Positions 36,595-46,286 of a stretch of DNA of 64,000 bases are shown piece after piece; within the stretch, counting starts at the first letter, position 1; every line of letters starts with the position of its first letter. A program made the position numbers and the translations under genes. The notes below the pieces were generated by a model. The model ran no database searches. It was not told the origin of the DNA and worked only from the letters and a program-made list of their open reading frames with translations. The DNA is taken from the NCBI RefSeq assembly GCF_000327065.1, contig NC_019936.1, positions 496,001-560,000 of the forward strand, written 5' to 3'. Source of the stretch: Stutzerimonas stutzeri RCH2 (GTDB lineage Bacteria > Pseudomonadota > Gammaproteobacteria > Pseudomonadales > Pseudomonadaceae).

Positions 36595-38481
36595 ATGTCT
36601 TATACCGCAGAAGCCATCGAGGTTCTTTCCGGCCTCGATCCGGTGCGCAAGCGCCCGGGCATGTACACCGACACCTCGCGGCCCAATCACCTGGCCCAGG
36701 AAGTCATCGACAACAGCGTCGACGAGGCCCTCGCCGGGCATGCCCGTTCGGTCCAGGTGATCCTGCATCAAGACAATTCGCTGGAAGTGATCGACGATGG
36801 CCGCGGCATGCCGGTCGACATCCATCCGGAAGAGGGCGTGCCGGGGGTCGAACTGATCCTCACCAAGCTGCATGCGGGTGGCAAGTTCTCCAACAAGAAT
36901 TACCAGTTCTCCGGCGGCCTGCATGGCGTCGGTATTTCGGTGGTCAATGCCTTGTCCACGCGGGTCGAAGTGACGGTCAAGCGTGATGGCAGCGAGTACC
37001 GTATGAGCTTTGCCGACGGCTTCAAGGCAACCGATCTGGAAGTCATTGGCAGCGTTGGCAAACGCAATACCGGCACCAGTGTGCGTTTCTGGGCCGACCC
37101 GAAATACTTCGACTCCCCCAAGTTTTCCATCAGCCGGCTCAAGCATGTGCTCAAGGCCAAGGCCGTGCTCTGCCCGGGGCTGAGCGTCAGCTTCGAAGAC
37201 AAGGGCAGCGGCGAGAAAGTCGAGTGGCACTATGAGGATGGCTTGCGCTCGTACCTGGTCGACTCGGTCAGCGATTACCTGCGTCTGCCCGATGAGCCCT
37301 TTGTCGGCACGCTGGCCGGCAACACCGAGGCGGTGGACTGGGCGCTGCTGTGGCTGCCGGAGGGCGGCGAAAGCGTTCAGGAAAGCTACGTCAACCTGAT
37401 CCCGACGGCCCAGGGTGGCACCCACGTCAACGGCTTGCGCCAGGGCCTGCTGGACGCCATGCGCGAGTTCTGCGAGTTCCGCAACCTGCTGCCGCGTGGG
37501 CTGAAGCTGGCGCCGGAAGACATCTGGGAGCGCATTGCATTCGTTCTCTCGATGAAGATGCAGGAGCCGCAGTTCTCCGGTCAGACCAAAGAGCGCCTGT
37601 CGTCGCGCGAAGCCGCCGCGTTTGTTTCCGGTGTGGTCAAAGACGCCTTCAGCCTGTGGCTCAATGCGCACCCGGAGCTGGGCATGCAACTGGCCGAGCT
37701 GGCGATCAACAATGCCGGGCGCCGGCTCAAGGCCGGCAAGAAGGTCGAGCGCAAGAAGATCACCCAGGGCCCGGCTCTGCCCGGCAAGCTGGCCGACTGC
37801 GCAGGGCAGGACCCGATGCGTGCCGAGTTGTTCCTCGTCGAAGGTGACTCGGCAGGCGGCTCGGCTAAGCAGGCGCGGGACAAGGAATTCCAGGCGATCA
37901 TGCCGTTGCGCGGCAAGATCCTGAATACCTGGGAAGTCGACGGCGGCGAAGTGCTTGCCAGTCAGGAGGTGCATGACATCGCCGTGGCGATTGGCGTCGA
38001 CCCCGGCGCTGCCGACCTGGGCCAGCTGCGTTACGGCAAGATCTGCATCCTCGCAGACGCCGACTCCGACGGTCTGCATATCGCCACGCTGCTGTGTGCC
38101 TTGTTCGTTCAGCATTTCCGCCCGTTGGTGGAAGCCGGGCACGTCTATGTCGCCATGCCACCGCTGTATCGCATCGACCTGGGCAAGGACATTTTCTATG
38201 CGCTGGATGAGGCCGAGCGTGACGGCATCCTCGAGCGTCTGGTCGCCGAGAAGCGCCGCGGCAAGCCCCAGGTGACGCGATTCAAGGGCCTCGGTGAGAT
38301 GAACCCGCCGCAGCTGCGCGAGACCACCATGGACCCCAATACCCGCCGTCTGGTGCAACTGACGCTGGACGACTTCGAAGGAACGCGCGAGATCATGGAT
38401 ATGTTGCTGGCCAAGAAGCGCGCCGGCGACCGCAAGAGCTGGCTCGAGTCCAAGGGCAACCTGGCGGAGGTGCTGGTTTGA
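36595..38481 (+). CDS. parE: DNA topoisomerase IV subunit B
   Basis: This 628-residue ATPase subunit pairs with ParC to decatenate chromosomes. The GHKL ATP site shows VIDNSVDEALAGHA, VIDDGRGMPVDIHPEEGVPG and SGGLHGVGISVVNALS. The TOPRIM domain has LVEGDSAGGSAKQARD and later ILADADSDGLHI. ATG 36595 gives MSYTAEAIEVLSGLDPVRKR, the conserved start; the frame is open further upstream without similarity. The stop overlaps the TTG of the next gene by 4 bp, beginning a parE-orf-orf-parC operon. Confidence 0.97.
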   Translation: MSYTAEAIEVLSGLDPVRKRPGMYTDTSRPNHLAQEVIDNSVDEALAGHARSVQVILHQDNSLEVIDDGRGMPVDIHPEEGVPGVELILTKLHAGGKFSNKNYQFSGGLHGVGISVVNALSTRVEVTVKRDGSEYRMSFADGFKATDLEVIGSVGKRNTGTSVRFWADPKYFDSPKFSISRLKHVLKAKAVLCPGLSVSFEDKGSGEKVEWHYEDGLRSYLVDSVSDYLRLPDEPFVGTLAGNTEAVDWALLWLPEGGESVQESYVNLIPTAQGGTHVNGLRQGLLDAMREFCEFRNLLPRGLKLAPEDIWERIAFVLSMKMQEPQFSGQTKERLSSREAAAFVSGVVKDAFSLWLNAHPELGMQLAELAINNAGRRLKAGKKVERKKITQGPALPGKLADCAGQDPMRAELFLVEGDSAGGSAKQARDKEFQAIMPLRGKILNTWEVDGGEVLASQEVHDIAVAIGVDPGAADLGQLRYGKICILADADSDGLHIATLLCALFVQHFRPLVEAGHVYVAMPPLYRIDLGKDIFYALDEAERDGILERLVAEKRRGKPQVTRFKGLGEMNPPQLRETTMDPNTRRLVQLTLDDFEGTREIMDMLLAKKRAGDRKSWLESKGNLAEVLV

Positions 38482-39461
38482 TCCGCCGCTGGCTGACCTT
38501 GCTCAGTCTGGTTTCGGCACCGCTCTGGGCCAATGAGCCGGCAGCAGAGCTGAAGTTGCTCAGCGAGCATCCGGTAGAGGGAATGGCAGGCGGCAACCTT
38601 TCCGGGATGGCCTGGTGCGGCGATGCCCTGTGGGCCGTTTCCGATCGCGTGGACGATGCCTTGTTTCGCCTGGATACCAGTGTCTCGCCCTGGCAGGCAG
38701 AGCCCGAGCGCTTCGAGGTTGGTCCGCCGCCGGACAGTGGCTTGCCCTGGGGCATGCGTATGCGCGCCTGGGTCAGTGGTCATGTGCGTGGCGGTCATCT
38801 GGACTTCGAGGGCTTGAGCTGCGACAGCGCTGGCAACCGTTACGTGGTCAGCGAGGCCGATGCCGCGGTGCTGCGGGTTAGCCCGGCAGGTACGGCGGAG
38901 TGGTTGCGGTTGCCCGATTCGCTGGTCCGCCAGGCGCGGGCGAGCGGCATGCTCTGGCATTTCAATGCGCTATTCGAAGGCATCGCCGTCGACCCAAAGG
39001 CCGAACGCATGTGGCTGGCGGCCGAGCGAGAGCGCCGCGGCCTGCTGGTGCTGCATCGCAAGCAGAGCAGCTGGCAATGCACCGGTGGCTGCGTACTCAT
39101 GGCCCAGGGTGGCAATCAGCAGCCGCCCGCCGCGCTGGGCGATACGCCGTTGCCGCGCAGTTTCTCGGCACTGGCGTTCTTCGGCGACAAACTGTTCGTG
39201 CTGGAGCCCTCTGCCTATCGCGTGTGCCGACGCAGTCCGGCGAACGGAGCGGTCGAGCGCTGCTGGTCTTTCGCTGGCGAAGCGTTGACCGACGAGCGCC
39301 GCTACGGCGAGCCCTATGGCAATGCTGAAGCACTCTGGGTCGATGCCGAAGGGGCGTGGATCGGCGTTGATAACAATGGCAAGGCGCGTGGCGATGGCGA
39401 GAAACGTCCGATCGTCTGGCGCTTCGCTGCGCCGGAGGGCGGCTGGATGGCCCGGCCGTGA
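38478..39461 (+). CDS. Secreted esterase-like-activity-of-phytase family protein
   Basis: This 327-residue protein has a signal peptide (MIRRWLTLLSLVSAPLWA-NE) and a beta-propeller-like body with NLSGMAWCGDALWAVSDRVD, DFEGLSCDSAGNRYVVSEAD, FEGIAVDPKAERMWLAAERE and NAEALWVDAEGAWIGVDNNG, typical of the phytase-like esterase family. It is expected in the periplasm; substrate unknown. The TTG start overlaps the parE stop and the end overlaps the next GTG start, so it is translationally coupled inside the topoisomerase IV operon. P. aeruginosa has the same arrangement (PA4966). Confidence 0.82.
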   Translation: MIRRWLTLLSLVSAPLWANEPAAELKLLSEHPVEGMAGGNLSGMAWCGDALWAVSDRVDDALFRLDTSVSPWQAEPERFEVGPPPDSGLPWGMRMRAWVSGHVRGGHLDFEGLSCDSAGNRYVVSEADAAVLRVSPAGTAEWLRLPDSLVRQARASGMLWHFNALFEGIAVDPKAERMWLAAERERRGLLVLHRKQSSWQCTGGCVLMAQGGNQQPPAALGDTPLPRSFSALAFFGDKLFVLEPSAYRVCRRSPANGAVERCWSFAGEALTDERRYGEPYGNAEALWVDAEGAWIGVDNNGKARGDGEKRPIVWRFAAPEGGWMARP

Positions 39462-39985
39462 GCCAGACAGCCGGGCGTCGTGCCGGGCGCGTGATGCTGG
39501 TGCTGGCCTGGGGCGCTGGGCTGTTCCTGGCCACTCGCTTCTTCGCGGCTTGGGAAGAAGGCCGAATCAACCCCAACCGCGAACCTGTGTCGCTGGTGCA
39601 GGGTGAGCAGGTAGAAGTACAGCTGGCCGGCAATGCCCAAGGGCATTTCGTCGCCAGCGGACGTATCAATGGTGAGCCGGTGACCTTTCTGCTCGATACC
39701 GGCGCCACCGATGTCGCCATCCCCGCTGAGCTGGCCGAGCGTCTGGGCTTGCAACGTGGCGCAGCGGTAATGCTGCACACCGCCAATGGCCAGACCACCG
39801 GCTATCGAACCGTGCTGTCGAGCCTGGATCTCGGTGACATTCGCCTGCACGACGTGCGTGCCCTCGTCGCCCCCGGCTTTCGCAGCGAACAGGTGCTGCT
39901 CGGCATGAGTGCCCTGAAACAACTTGAATTCACCCAGCGCGCCGGCACCCTGGTGCTGCGCCAGCATGTAACGGATCGACCATGA
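39458..39985 (+). CDS. Retropepsin-like aspartic protease, membrane-anchored
   Basis: This 175-residue protein has one N-terminal membrane segment ([20 protein letters not shown]) and a periplasmic clan-AA aspartyl protease domain. The active-site motif is [13 protein letters not shown] near residues 77-89, and the second conserved Gly block is [14 protein letters not shown] near 146-159. Single-lobed enzymes of this type act as dimers. The GTG start at 39458 overlaps the previous stop, and the end overlaps parC by 4 bp. Its target is unknown. Homologous to PA4965. Confidence 0.87.
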   Translation: MSQTAGRRAGRVMLVLAWGAGLFLATRFFAAWEEGRINPNREPVSLVQGEQVEVQLAGNAQGHFVASGRINGEPVTFLLDTGATDVAIPAELAERLGLQRGAAVMLHTANGQTTGYRTVLSSLDLGDIRLHDVRALVAPGFRSEQVLLGMSALKQLEFTQRAGTLVLRQHVTDRP

Positions 39986-42234
39986 GCGAATCCCTCGACC
40001 TGAGCCTGGACGGCGTGGAGCGTCGCTCCCTTGCCGATTTCACCGAGCAGGCGTACCTCAACTACTCCATGTACGTGATCATGGATCGCGCACTGCCGCA
40101 TATCGGCGACGGCCTGAAGCCCGTGCAGCGACGGATCATCTATGCCATGAGCGAGCTCGGCCTGAACGCCGACGCCAAGCACAAGAAGTCCGCGCGTACC
40201 GTGGGTGACGTGCTCGGTAAATTCCACCCGCATGGTGACAGCGCCTGTTACGAAGCCATGGTGCTGATGGCTCAGCCGTTCAGCTATCGCTACACGCTGG
40301 TCGATGGCCAGGGTAACTGGGGCGCCCCGGACGATCCCAAGTCCTTCGCCGCGATGCGATACACCGAGGCGCGGCTGTCGCGTTACTCCGAGGTGCTGCT
40401 CAGCGAGTTGGGGCAGGGCACGGTGGAGTGGGTACCGAACTTCGATGGCACCCTCGACGAGCCGGCGACCCTACCGGCGCGGCTGCCCAACCTGCTGCTC
40501 AACGGTACCACCGGTATCGCCGTGGGCATGGCCACGGACGTACCGCCGCATAACCTGCGGGAAGTGGCAGCCGCCTGCGTGCGTTTGCTCGATGAGCCTA
40601 GTGCGAGCGTGGAGCAGCTCTGCGAGCACGTGCGGGGTCCGGACTTTCCGACCGAGGCGGAGATCATCACCCCGCGCGCCGACCTGCTGAAGATTTACGA
40701 GACCGGCCGTGGCTCGGTACGCATGCGTGCGGTCTACCGGGTCGAAGACGGCGACATCGTGGTCACCGCGCTGCCGCATCAGGTGTCCGGTTCGAAAGTG
40801 CTCGAGCAGATCGCCGGGCAGATGCAGGCCAAGAAGTTGCCGATGGTGGCTGACCTGCGCGATGAATCCGATCATGAGAACCCATGCCGCATCGTCATCA
40901 TCCCGCGCTCCAACCGAGTCGATGTGGAAGGGCTGATGCAGCACCTGTTCGCCACTACCGATCTGGAGTCCAGCTACCGGGTCAACGCCAACGTCATCGG
41001 TCTCGACGGTCGTCCGCAGGTGAAGAACCTGCGTACCCTGCTCAGCGAGTGGCTGACCTACCGCATCGGCACCGTGCGGCGCCGTTTGCAGTTCCGCCTG
41101 GACAAGGTCGAGAAGCGCCTGCACCTGTTGGAAGGTTTGTTGGTGGCCTTCCTCAATCTCGACGAGGTGATTCATATCATCCGTACCGAGGATCAGCCCA
41201 AGCCGGTGCTGATGGCGCGCTTCGAGTTATCCGAGCTGCAGGCCGACTACATCCTCGACACGCGCCTGCGCCAACTGGCGCGCCTGGAAGAGATGAAGAT
41301 CCGCGGCGAGCAGGACGAGCTGGCCAAGGAGCGCGAGAAGCTGCTGGCGCTGCTGGGCAGCGAGGCCAAGCTGAAAAAGCTGGTACGCAAGGAGCTGCTG
41401 GCAGACGCAGAAACCTATGGCGACGCGCGTCGCTCGCCGATTGTCGAGCGTGCCGAGGCGCGGGCGTTGTCGGAGAACGAGCTGCTCCCTTCCGAGCCAG
41501 TGACCGTGGTGATTTCCGAGAAGGGCTGGGCGCGTTGTGCCAAGGGCCACGATATCGACGCCACGGGGCTTTCCTACAAAGCCGGCGACGGTTTCAAGAC
41601 CGCAGCGGCGGGGCGCTCGAATCAGTACGCGGTGTTCATCGATTCTACCGGGCGCAGCTACTCGCTGGCGGCGCACTCCCTGCCGTCCGCGCGCGGCCAG
41701 GGCGAGCCGCTCACTGGCCGACTGGCACCGCCGCCGGGGGCGAGCTTCGAATGCGTGTTGCTGCCCGAAGATGATGCGCTCTACGTGATCGCTTCGGATG
41801 CCGGCTACGGGTTCGTCGTCAAGGGTGAGGATCTGCAGGCCAAGAACAAGGCCGGCAAGGCTCTGCTCTCGCTACCCAAGGGTGCCAAGGTCGTTGCGCC
41901 TCGACCGCTGGCCAGTCGCGATGACGACTGGTTGGCCGCTGTGACCACCGAGGGTCGCCTGCTGGTGTTCCCGGTCCGTGACTTGCCGCAGCTGGGCAAG
42001 GGCAAGGGCAACAAGATCATCGGTATCCCCGGCGAGCGCGTCGCCAGTCGTGAGGAGTACCTGATCGACCTCGCCCTGTTGCCGGCTGGCGCCACTCTGG
42101 TGTTGCAGGCGGGCAAACGCACACTGTCGCTCAAGGCCGAGGATCTGGAACATTACAAAGGCGAGCGTGGCAGGCGCGGTAACAAGCTGCCGCGGGGCTT
42201 CCAGCGCGTCGAGGGCCTGCTGGTCGAAGTGTGA
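39982..42234 (+). CDS. parC: DNA topoisomerase IV subunit A
   Basis: This 750-residue cleavage subunit has DYSMYV-type N-terminus [20 protein letters not shown], catalytic Tyr near residue 127 in [11 protein letters not shown], and the C-terminal beta-pinwheel. The quinolone-resistance region reads [15 protein letters not shown] with Ser87 and Glu91, the residues associated with quinolone susceptibility in P. aeruginosa numbering. ATG 39982 overlaps the aspartic protease stop. A hairpin at 42259-42288 follows the stop. Confidence 0.97.
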   Translation: MSESLDLSLDGVERRSLADFTEQAYLNYSMYVIMDRALPHIGDGLKPVQRRIIYAMSELGLNADAKHKKSARTVGDVLGKFHPHGDSACYEAMVLMAQPFSYRYTLVDGQGNWGAPDDPKSFAAMRYTEARLSRYSEVLLSELGQGTVEWVPNFDGTLDEPATLPARLPNLLLNGTTGIAVGMATDVPPHNLREVAAACVRLLDEPSASVEQLCEHVRGPDFPTEAEIITPRADLLKIYETGRGSVRMRAVYRVEDGDIVVTALPHQVSGSKVLEQIAGQMQAKKLPMVADLRDESDHENPCRIVIIPRSNRVDVEGLMQHLFATTDLESSYRVNANVIGLDGRPQVKNLRTLLSEWLTYRIGTVRRRLQFRLDKVEKRLHLLEGLLVAFLNLDEVIHIIRTEDQPKPVLMARFELSELQADYILDTRLRQLARLEEMKIRGEQDELAKEREKLLALLGSEAKLKKLVRKELLADAETYGDARRSPIVERAEARALSENELLPSEPVTVVISEKGWARCAKGHDIDATGLSYKAGDGFKTAAAGRSNQYAVFIDSTGRSYSLAAHSLPSARGQGEPLTGRLAPPPGASFECVLLPEDDALYVIASDAGYGFVVKGEDLQAKNKAGKALLSLPKGAKVVAPRPLASRDDDWLAAVTTEGRLLVFPVRDLPQLGKGKGNKIIGIPGERVASREEYLIDLALLPAGATLVLQAGKRTLSLKAEDLEHYKGERGRRGNKLPRGFQRVEGLLVEV

Positions 42235-42258
42235 CAATGTGCATTGGCGCTGGAATCG

Positions 42259-42288
42259 AAGGCCGCTTTCACGGAAGATAGCGGCCTT
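42259..42288 (+). terminator. Hairpin after parC
   Basis: AAGGCCGCT at 42259-42267 pairs perfectly with AGCGGCCTT at 42280-42288 around a 12-base loop, 24 bp past the parC stop. A short TTTC follows. It is a plausible intrinsic terminator of the parE-parC operon. Confidence 0.55.
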
Positions 42289-42408
42289 TCCAGCCTGTGG
42301 CATTTGGCCCGGTGCTTTCTTTCGCGTCGGCGGAGTCGATTGTTTGGTGCGCTTTGAGCGCAAGGCTTCGTTGGCTTACGAGTCAAGAGCGGCCTGAACT
42401 TTGGTGTT

Positions 42409-43125
42409 ATGACGGTAATGAAGAACTTGCTGCGTGTTCCGACTGTTTTGTTGCTCGCCAGCATTGGCCTGACCGGCTGTGTTGGCCTGCAGCCGGCTCC
42501 GATGTATCGGCTGGACAGCGGTACGACCGAGATGCCGGAGCGCACCGACGGTGCCGCCGTGTTGTTGGCGCCGGTTACCCTGGCCGACTATCTGCAGCGC
42601 GACGCGCTGCTCCAGCGCCTGGCCGATGGCAGCTTGGCTGCCAACGATCAGCAGGCGCGTTGGGCGGGCAGCCTGCAGGCCGACATCGAGCAGCTGCTGC
42701 TACGCCAACTGGCCTGGCGCCTGGATACGCAAAGCCTGGTGCTCGGTCCGGCAGATGATGGGTTTGCACCGGAAGTGCAGATCGAGCTGTCCATCACCCG
42801 TCTCGATTCGGGGCCTGCATACCCGGCGGTGCTGGAGGCACAGTGGCGTCTGCGAGACAAGGAGGGCAAGCATCTGGGCAGCCGTCTGGTGCGTCTGCAG
42901 GAAGAGCATCAGGGTGGTGCGTCCGACCAGGTAAGAGCGCAGAGCGTACTGCTGCAGCGCTTGAGCGAGATGGTCGCTGGCGCCGTCGAACCCGCGTTGG
43001 TCGCCAAGAATCCACCGAAGCCCGCGCCGGTCAAGCCGCGGGTGAACCGATCAGCCGAGGCCCCTGCACCGCGCATTCCCGCGGCGGAGCCGATCCGGAC
43101 CGACATGGAAGTGTTCCGCTTCTGA
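42409..43125 (+). CDS. PqiC-like ABC-transport auxiliary lipoprotein
   Basis: This 238-residue lipoprotein has signal peptide MKNLLRVPTVLLLASIGLTG with lipobox LTGC. The mature part (PMYRLDSGTTEMP, APVTLADYLQRDALLQRL, WAGSLQADIEQLLLRQLAWR, VQIELSITRLDSG) matches the PqiC/ABC_trans_aux (DUF330) fold that partners MCE lipid-transport systems. No MCE gene is adjacent. The C-terminus carries a Pro/Ala-rich tail. The ATG at 42409 is used; an in-frame ATG at 42418 gives a more usual signal peptide, and neither has a strong ribosome site. Confidence 0.78.
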   Translation: MTVMKNLLRVPTVLLLASIGLTGCVGLQPAPMYRLDSGTTEMPERTDGAAVLLAPVTLADYLQRDALLQRLADGSLAANDQQARWAGSLQADIEQLLLRQLAWRLDTQSLVLGPADDGFAPEVQIELSITRLDSGPAYPAVLEAQWRLRDKEGKHLGSRLVRLQEEHQGGASDQVRAQSVLLQRLSEMVAGAVEPALVAKNPPKPAPVKPRVNRSAEAPAPRIPAAEPIRTDMEVFRF

Positions 43126-43151
43126 GCTGGACAGCGACGCATCTTCAATAA

Positions 43152-43186
43152 AAAAAGCCCGATCAGTCAGTCTGGTCGGGCTTTTT
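43152..43186. terminator. Bidirectional intrinsic terminator
   Basis: AAAAAGCCCGATCAG at 43152-43166 pairs with CTGGTCGGGCTTTTT at 43172-43186 (one G-U pair) around a 5-base loop, with A-run and T-run on the two sides. It lies between the convergent ends of the lipoprotein gene and smp and can serve both. Confidence 0.92.
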
Positions 43187-43229
43187 GCTTTCTGCTGACT
43201 CCCCGCGCTGGTCGCGGTCTCGAGGCCTG

Positions 43230-44762
43230 TCAGAGCGCGCGGCTGCGCAGCTCGTGCATGCGTGCGAGCTGGCGCTCGAGCAGCGAGGGATAGGGGTCGA
43301 GCAGGCGCTCGACGCAGCAGGCGCCTTCGGGACTGGCAATTGGGCGAATGCGCGCGCGCTGTTGGATAAGTCGATCATCGCTGATGCTGCGTTCGACCAG
43401 CAGCAGGTTGCGGCTATGCAGCGACATTTCCAGGGCAGCCTGCGCTGGCTCGCTGAGCAGCAGATCGCCCTGGCTCAGGTCGAACAGGTTGTCACCCTGG
43501 GTCAGGCCAAGCTGCAGTTGCAGGCTAATGCCGATGTCTGCGACGTCGATCTGCAGAGCATGGCCGAGGGCCCGCATCAACTCGCCGCAGCAGATCGCGT
43601 GGGTCAGGTAATTCTGCTCGTCGTCCTGACTGTGGAACAGCATCAGGCTGCTGCCATCATTGAGGGTGTGCAGTTCGGCCTGGTAAAGCGTGGCGGCCTG
43701 CTGCAGGCAGTCGCGATAGCGCTGCAGCAGCTCGGTCAGGCGAGGCCGCGGCAGGCGGCGCAGTTGCTCCTGTCCGCCGAGCTGGATAGCCAGGACTGCG
43801 CTGCGAGTCGGTTGCGCTGGTTTTGGTGCCGGTACAGCACTGCTCGACAGGGGCGAGGTGTCGAATGCAACCTCGTCGTCGAGCATTTCCAGATCGTCAT
43901 CATCCGGGTTTGCCGAAAAGCGGGGCGGGCGCTGCGGCTGCTCGTCCAGCTCGATATCGAAGCGATCCGGCTGTTTCGCGAAGGATGGCTCGCTGCTGCC
44001 GCGATCGTCATCCTGTTCGAAATAGTCGTCTTCGAGAGCGTCGCTCAGATCCAGCTCCGGTTCAGGCTTCTCCGGCACCAGGCGAGCCTGCAGTTGCCGT
44101 GCAAGATCACCAATCTCGTCCTGGCGTCCAGCACCCGGGGCGGGGTCGTCCGGGTCGCGGAGCCACAGACGCAACTGCATCAGCGGCGTCGCCAGCTGCC
44201 GGCCCAGGCGCAGGCTGAGGATCAGCGTCAACGCCAGCAGAATCAGGCTGAGCAAGCCCATGCTTTGCAGGCTGATGGTCATCGGTTGCTGGAACTGCTG
44301 CATGTCGAGGCTGACGCGCAGGTGCCCGGCAATCACCTCCTGAAAGCTGATCGGAGTCGAATACAGGCCGGAGTCGTCACCGAGCAGGCCTTGTTGAGGA
44401 CGCGTGCCGGATTCGGCAAGCACGCGGTTATCGACGCTATAGATTGCCGCATGGGCGACCAGCGGGTTCTTTACCAGATTACTGAGCAGCACGTTGAGGC
44501 TGAGAATGTCGTTGGCCACCAGCAGGTCGGTGGCCGAGGCGGCCGTCTGGGTGATCAGGCTCTGGCCGAGAGCGTCGGCCTGTTGCTCCATGGCGTGCTT
44601 GAACTGCATGCCGATCACCCACGCGTAGATGACCAGCGCCAGCGCCACCAGTAGCAGCGTGTGGGCGGCAATACGCAATACCAGCGGCACACGGTGCTGG
44701 CGCGCTGCGCGATAGAGCATCAGGAAGAAATTGTCTGGCTTTACGGATGCGGGCCGGTTCAC
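43230..44762 (-). CDS. Smp/AhpA-like membrane protein with C-terminal cyclase-like domain
   Basis: This 510-residue protein has two membrane helices (IAAHTLLLVALALVIYAWVI near 31-50 and LLSLILLALTLILSLRL near 169-185) enclosing a periplasmic sensor-like region. A HAMP-like linker, a very acidic, proline-rich stretch (about 230-315) and a C-terminal domain with AVLAIQLGGQEQLRRLPRPR that resembles adenylate-cyclase-type folds follow. E. coli Smp and P. aeruginosa PA4961 occupy the same place, divergent from serB. Function is unknown. No catalytic metal pair of nucleotide cyclases is obvious. Confidence 0.78.
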   Translation of the reverse strand: MNRPASVKPDNFFLMLYRAARQHRVPLVLRIAAHTLLLVALALVIYAWVIGMQFKHAMEQQADALGQSLITQTAASATDLLVANDILSLNVLLSNLVKNPLVAHAAIYSVDNRVLAESGTRPQQGLLGDDSGLYSTPISFQEVIAGHLRVSLDMQQFQQPMTISLQSMGLLSLILLALTLILSLRLGRQLATPLMQLRLWLRDPDDPAPGAGRQDEIGDLARQLQARLVPEKPEPELDLSDALEDDYFEQDDDRGSSEPSFAKQPDRFDIELDEQPQRPPRFSANPDDDDLEMLDDEVAFDTSPLSSSAVPAPKPAQPTRSAVLAIQLGGQEQLRRLPRPRLTELLQRYRDCLQQAATLYQAELHTLNDGSSLMLFHSQDDEQNYLTHAICCGELMRALGHALQIDVADIGISLQLQLGLTQGDNLFDLSQGDLLLSEPAQAALEMSLHSRNLLLVERSISDDRLIQQRARIRPIASPEGACCVERLLDPYPSLLERQLARMHELRSRAL

Positions 44763-44963
44763 AGAGCGCGGCTCTTCTCGTCGGGAAATTGCCGAGCAGT
44801 ATACGTAAAGCGCAGGAGGCGCTGAAGGTCTGCGCCTGCAAGCTGACGAATTGCGTTGAAACCGGCACTAACCTGCCTGATTGTGCTGGCGCACCGCCTG
44901 CCCAGTGTTCGGGTCAGCTGAGGTAGAATGCCGGCCTTCATTGCCTGTCATGGGAGCTGCGCC

Positions 44964-46178
44964 TTGCGCGAAATTGTCCTGATCAATATCACCGGTGAAG
45001 ACCGCCCGGGCCTGACCGCGGCCATTACCGGCGTGCTCGCCCAGGGTGGCGTGAACATCCTCGACATCGGCCAGGCAGTGATCCATGACACCCTGTCGTT
45101 CGGCATCCTCATCGAGATTCCGGATAACGAGCGCGCCTCGTCGGTGCTAAAGGACGTGCTGTTCATGGGCTACAAGCACGATCAGCAGGTGCGCTTCACG
45201 CCTGTCGCAGAGGCCGACTATCAGCATTGGGTGGCCGGGCAGGGCAAGCCTCGGCACATTGTCACGCTGCTGACGCGCAAGGTCACTGCCGAGCAGCTGC
45301 AGCGGGTAAGTTCGATCACCGCCAAATACGGCCTCAATATCGACCATATCGATCGGCTGTCCGGACGCATGCCGCTGGACATGCCGGAAGAACTGGGCAA
45401 GGGCTGCATCGAGTTCTCGGTGCGCGGCGAGCCGGCTGATACTGCGGCCCTGCGCGCCGAGTTCCTCAGTGTGGCGCAAGAGCTCAACGTCGATATCGCC
45501 TTCCAGCGCGATTCGGTCTACCGGCGCAACCGTCGTCTGGCCGTATTCGACATGGACTCGACCCTGATCGAGGCCGAGGTCATCGACGAGCTGGCCAAGG
45601 CGGCCGGGGTTGGCGAGCAGGTTTCCGAGATCACCGAGCGTGCGATGCGTGGCGAACTGGATTTCCGTGCCAGCTTCAAGGAGCGTCTGGCGTTGCTGGA
45701 GGGACTGTCGGAGGACGTGCTCGCCGATATCGGTGCCAGCCTGCGCCTGACCGAGGGCGCCGAAGTACTGTTCGCCGAGCTCAAGCGTCTGGGTTACAAG
45801 ACGGCGATTCTGTCCGGCGGCTTCAGCTACTTCGCCAAGCAGCTGCAGGCAAAGCTCGGCATCGATTACGTGTTCGCCAACGAACTGCAGATCGAGAACG
45901 GCAAGGTCACCGGCGTGGCGGTGGAGCCAATCGTCGATGCGCAGCGCAAGGCTGACCTGCTGCGCCAGCTGGCCGAGCAGGAAGGTTTGTGTCTGGAGCA
46001 GACCATTGCTGTAGGGGATGGCGCCAACGACCTGCCGATGCTCGGCCTGGCCGGGCTGGGCGTCGCCTTCCGCGCCAAGCCGCTGGTCAAGCAGTCGGCC
46101 AAGCAGGCGATTTCCACCCTCGGCCTGGACGGCATCCTCTATCTGCTGGGCTTTCGAGACCGCGAAGGCTCGGAGTAA
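44964..46178 (+). CDS. serB: Phosphoserine phosphatase
   Basis: This 404-residue enzyme catalyses the last step of serine biosynthesis. It has two N-terminal ACT-like domains (EIVLINITGEDRPGLTAAIT at 3-22; HIVTLLTRKVTAEQLQRVSS) and a HAD domain with nucleophile motif VFDMDSTLIEAEVIDELA near 196-213, ILSGGFSYFAKQL and VGDGANDLPML. The TTG at 44964 gives MREIVLINITGEDRPGL, the Pseudomonas start, with GGGAG 7 bp upstream; the ATG at 44928 would add 12 unconserved residues. It is divergent from smp. Confidence 0.95.
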   Translation: MREIVLINITGEDRPGLTAAITGVLAQGGVNILDIGQAVIHDTLSFGILIEIPDNERASSVLKDVLFMGYKHDQQVRFTPVAEADYQHWVAGQGKPRHIVTLLTRKVTAEQLQRVSSITAKYGLNIDHIDRLSGRMPLDMPEELGKGCIEFSVRGEPADTAALRAEFLSVAQELNVDIAFQRDSVYRRNRRLAVFDMDSTLIEAEVIDELAKAAGVGEQVSEITERAMRGELDFRASFKERLALLEGLSEDVLADIGASLRLTEGAEVLFAELKRLGYKTAILSGGFSYFAKQLQAKLGIDYVFANELQIENGKVTGVAVEPIVDAQRKADLLRQLAEQEGLCLEQTIAVGDGANDLPMLGLAGLGVAFRAKPLVKQSAKQAISTLGLDGILYLLGFRDREGSE

Positions 46179-46220
46179 AAGCGGGCGCAGGCTTCAAGCG
46201 AAAAGCGCCAAGAGCAACGA

Positions 46221-46256
46221 AGCCCTGAGTCGATGCCGATTCAGGGCTTTCTATTT
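46221..46256 (+). terminator. Terminator after serB
   Basis: AGCCCTGAGTCG at 46221-46232 pairs with CGATTCAGGGCT at 46237-46248 (one G-U pair) around ATGC, followed by TTTCTATTT. It lies 43 bp past serB and 30 bp from the convergent dehydrogenase stop. Confidence 0.85.
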
Positions 46257-46286
46257 GTCGTCCGCTGCTTGTGGGATTTCCTTGCC

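Noticed and set aside
36568..38358. Reverse open frame of 596 codons opposite parE
   Set aside because: It is a shadow of a highly conserved gene in third-position GC-rich DNA.
39982..42234. Quinolone-resistance mutation in ParC
   Set aside because: The determining region reads Ser87 and Glu91, the susceptible residues.
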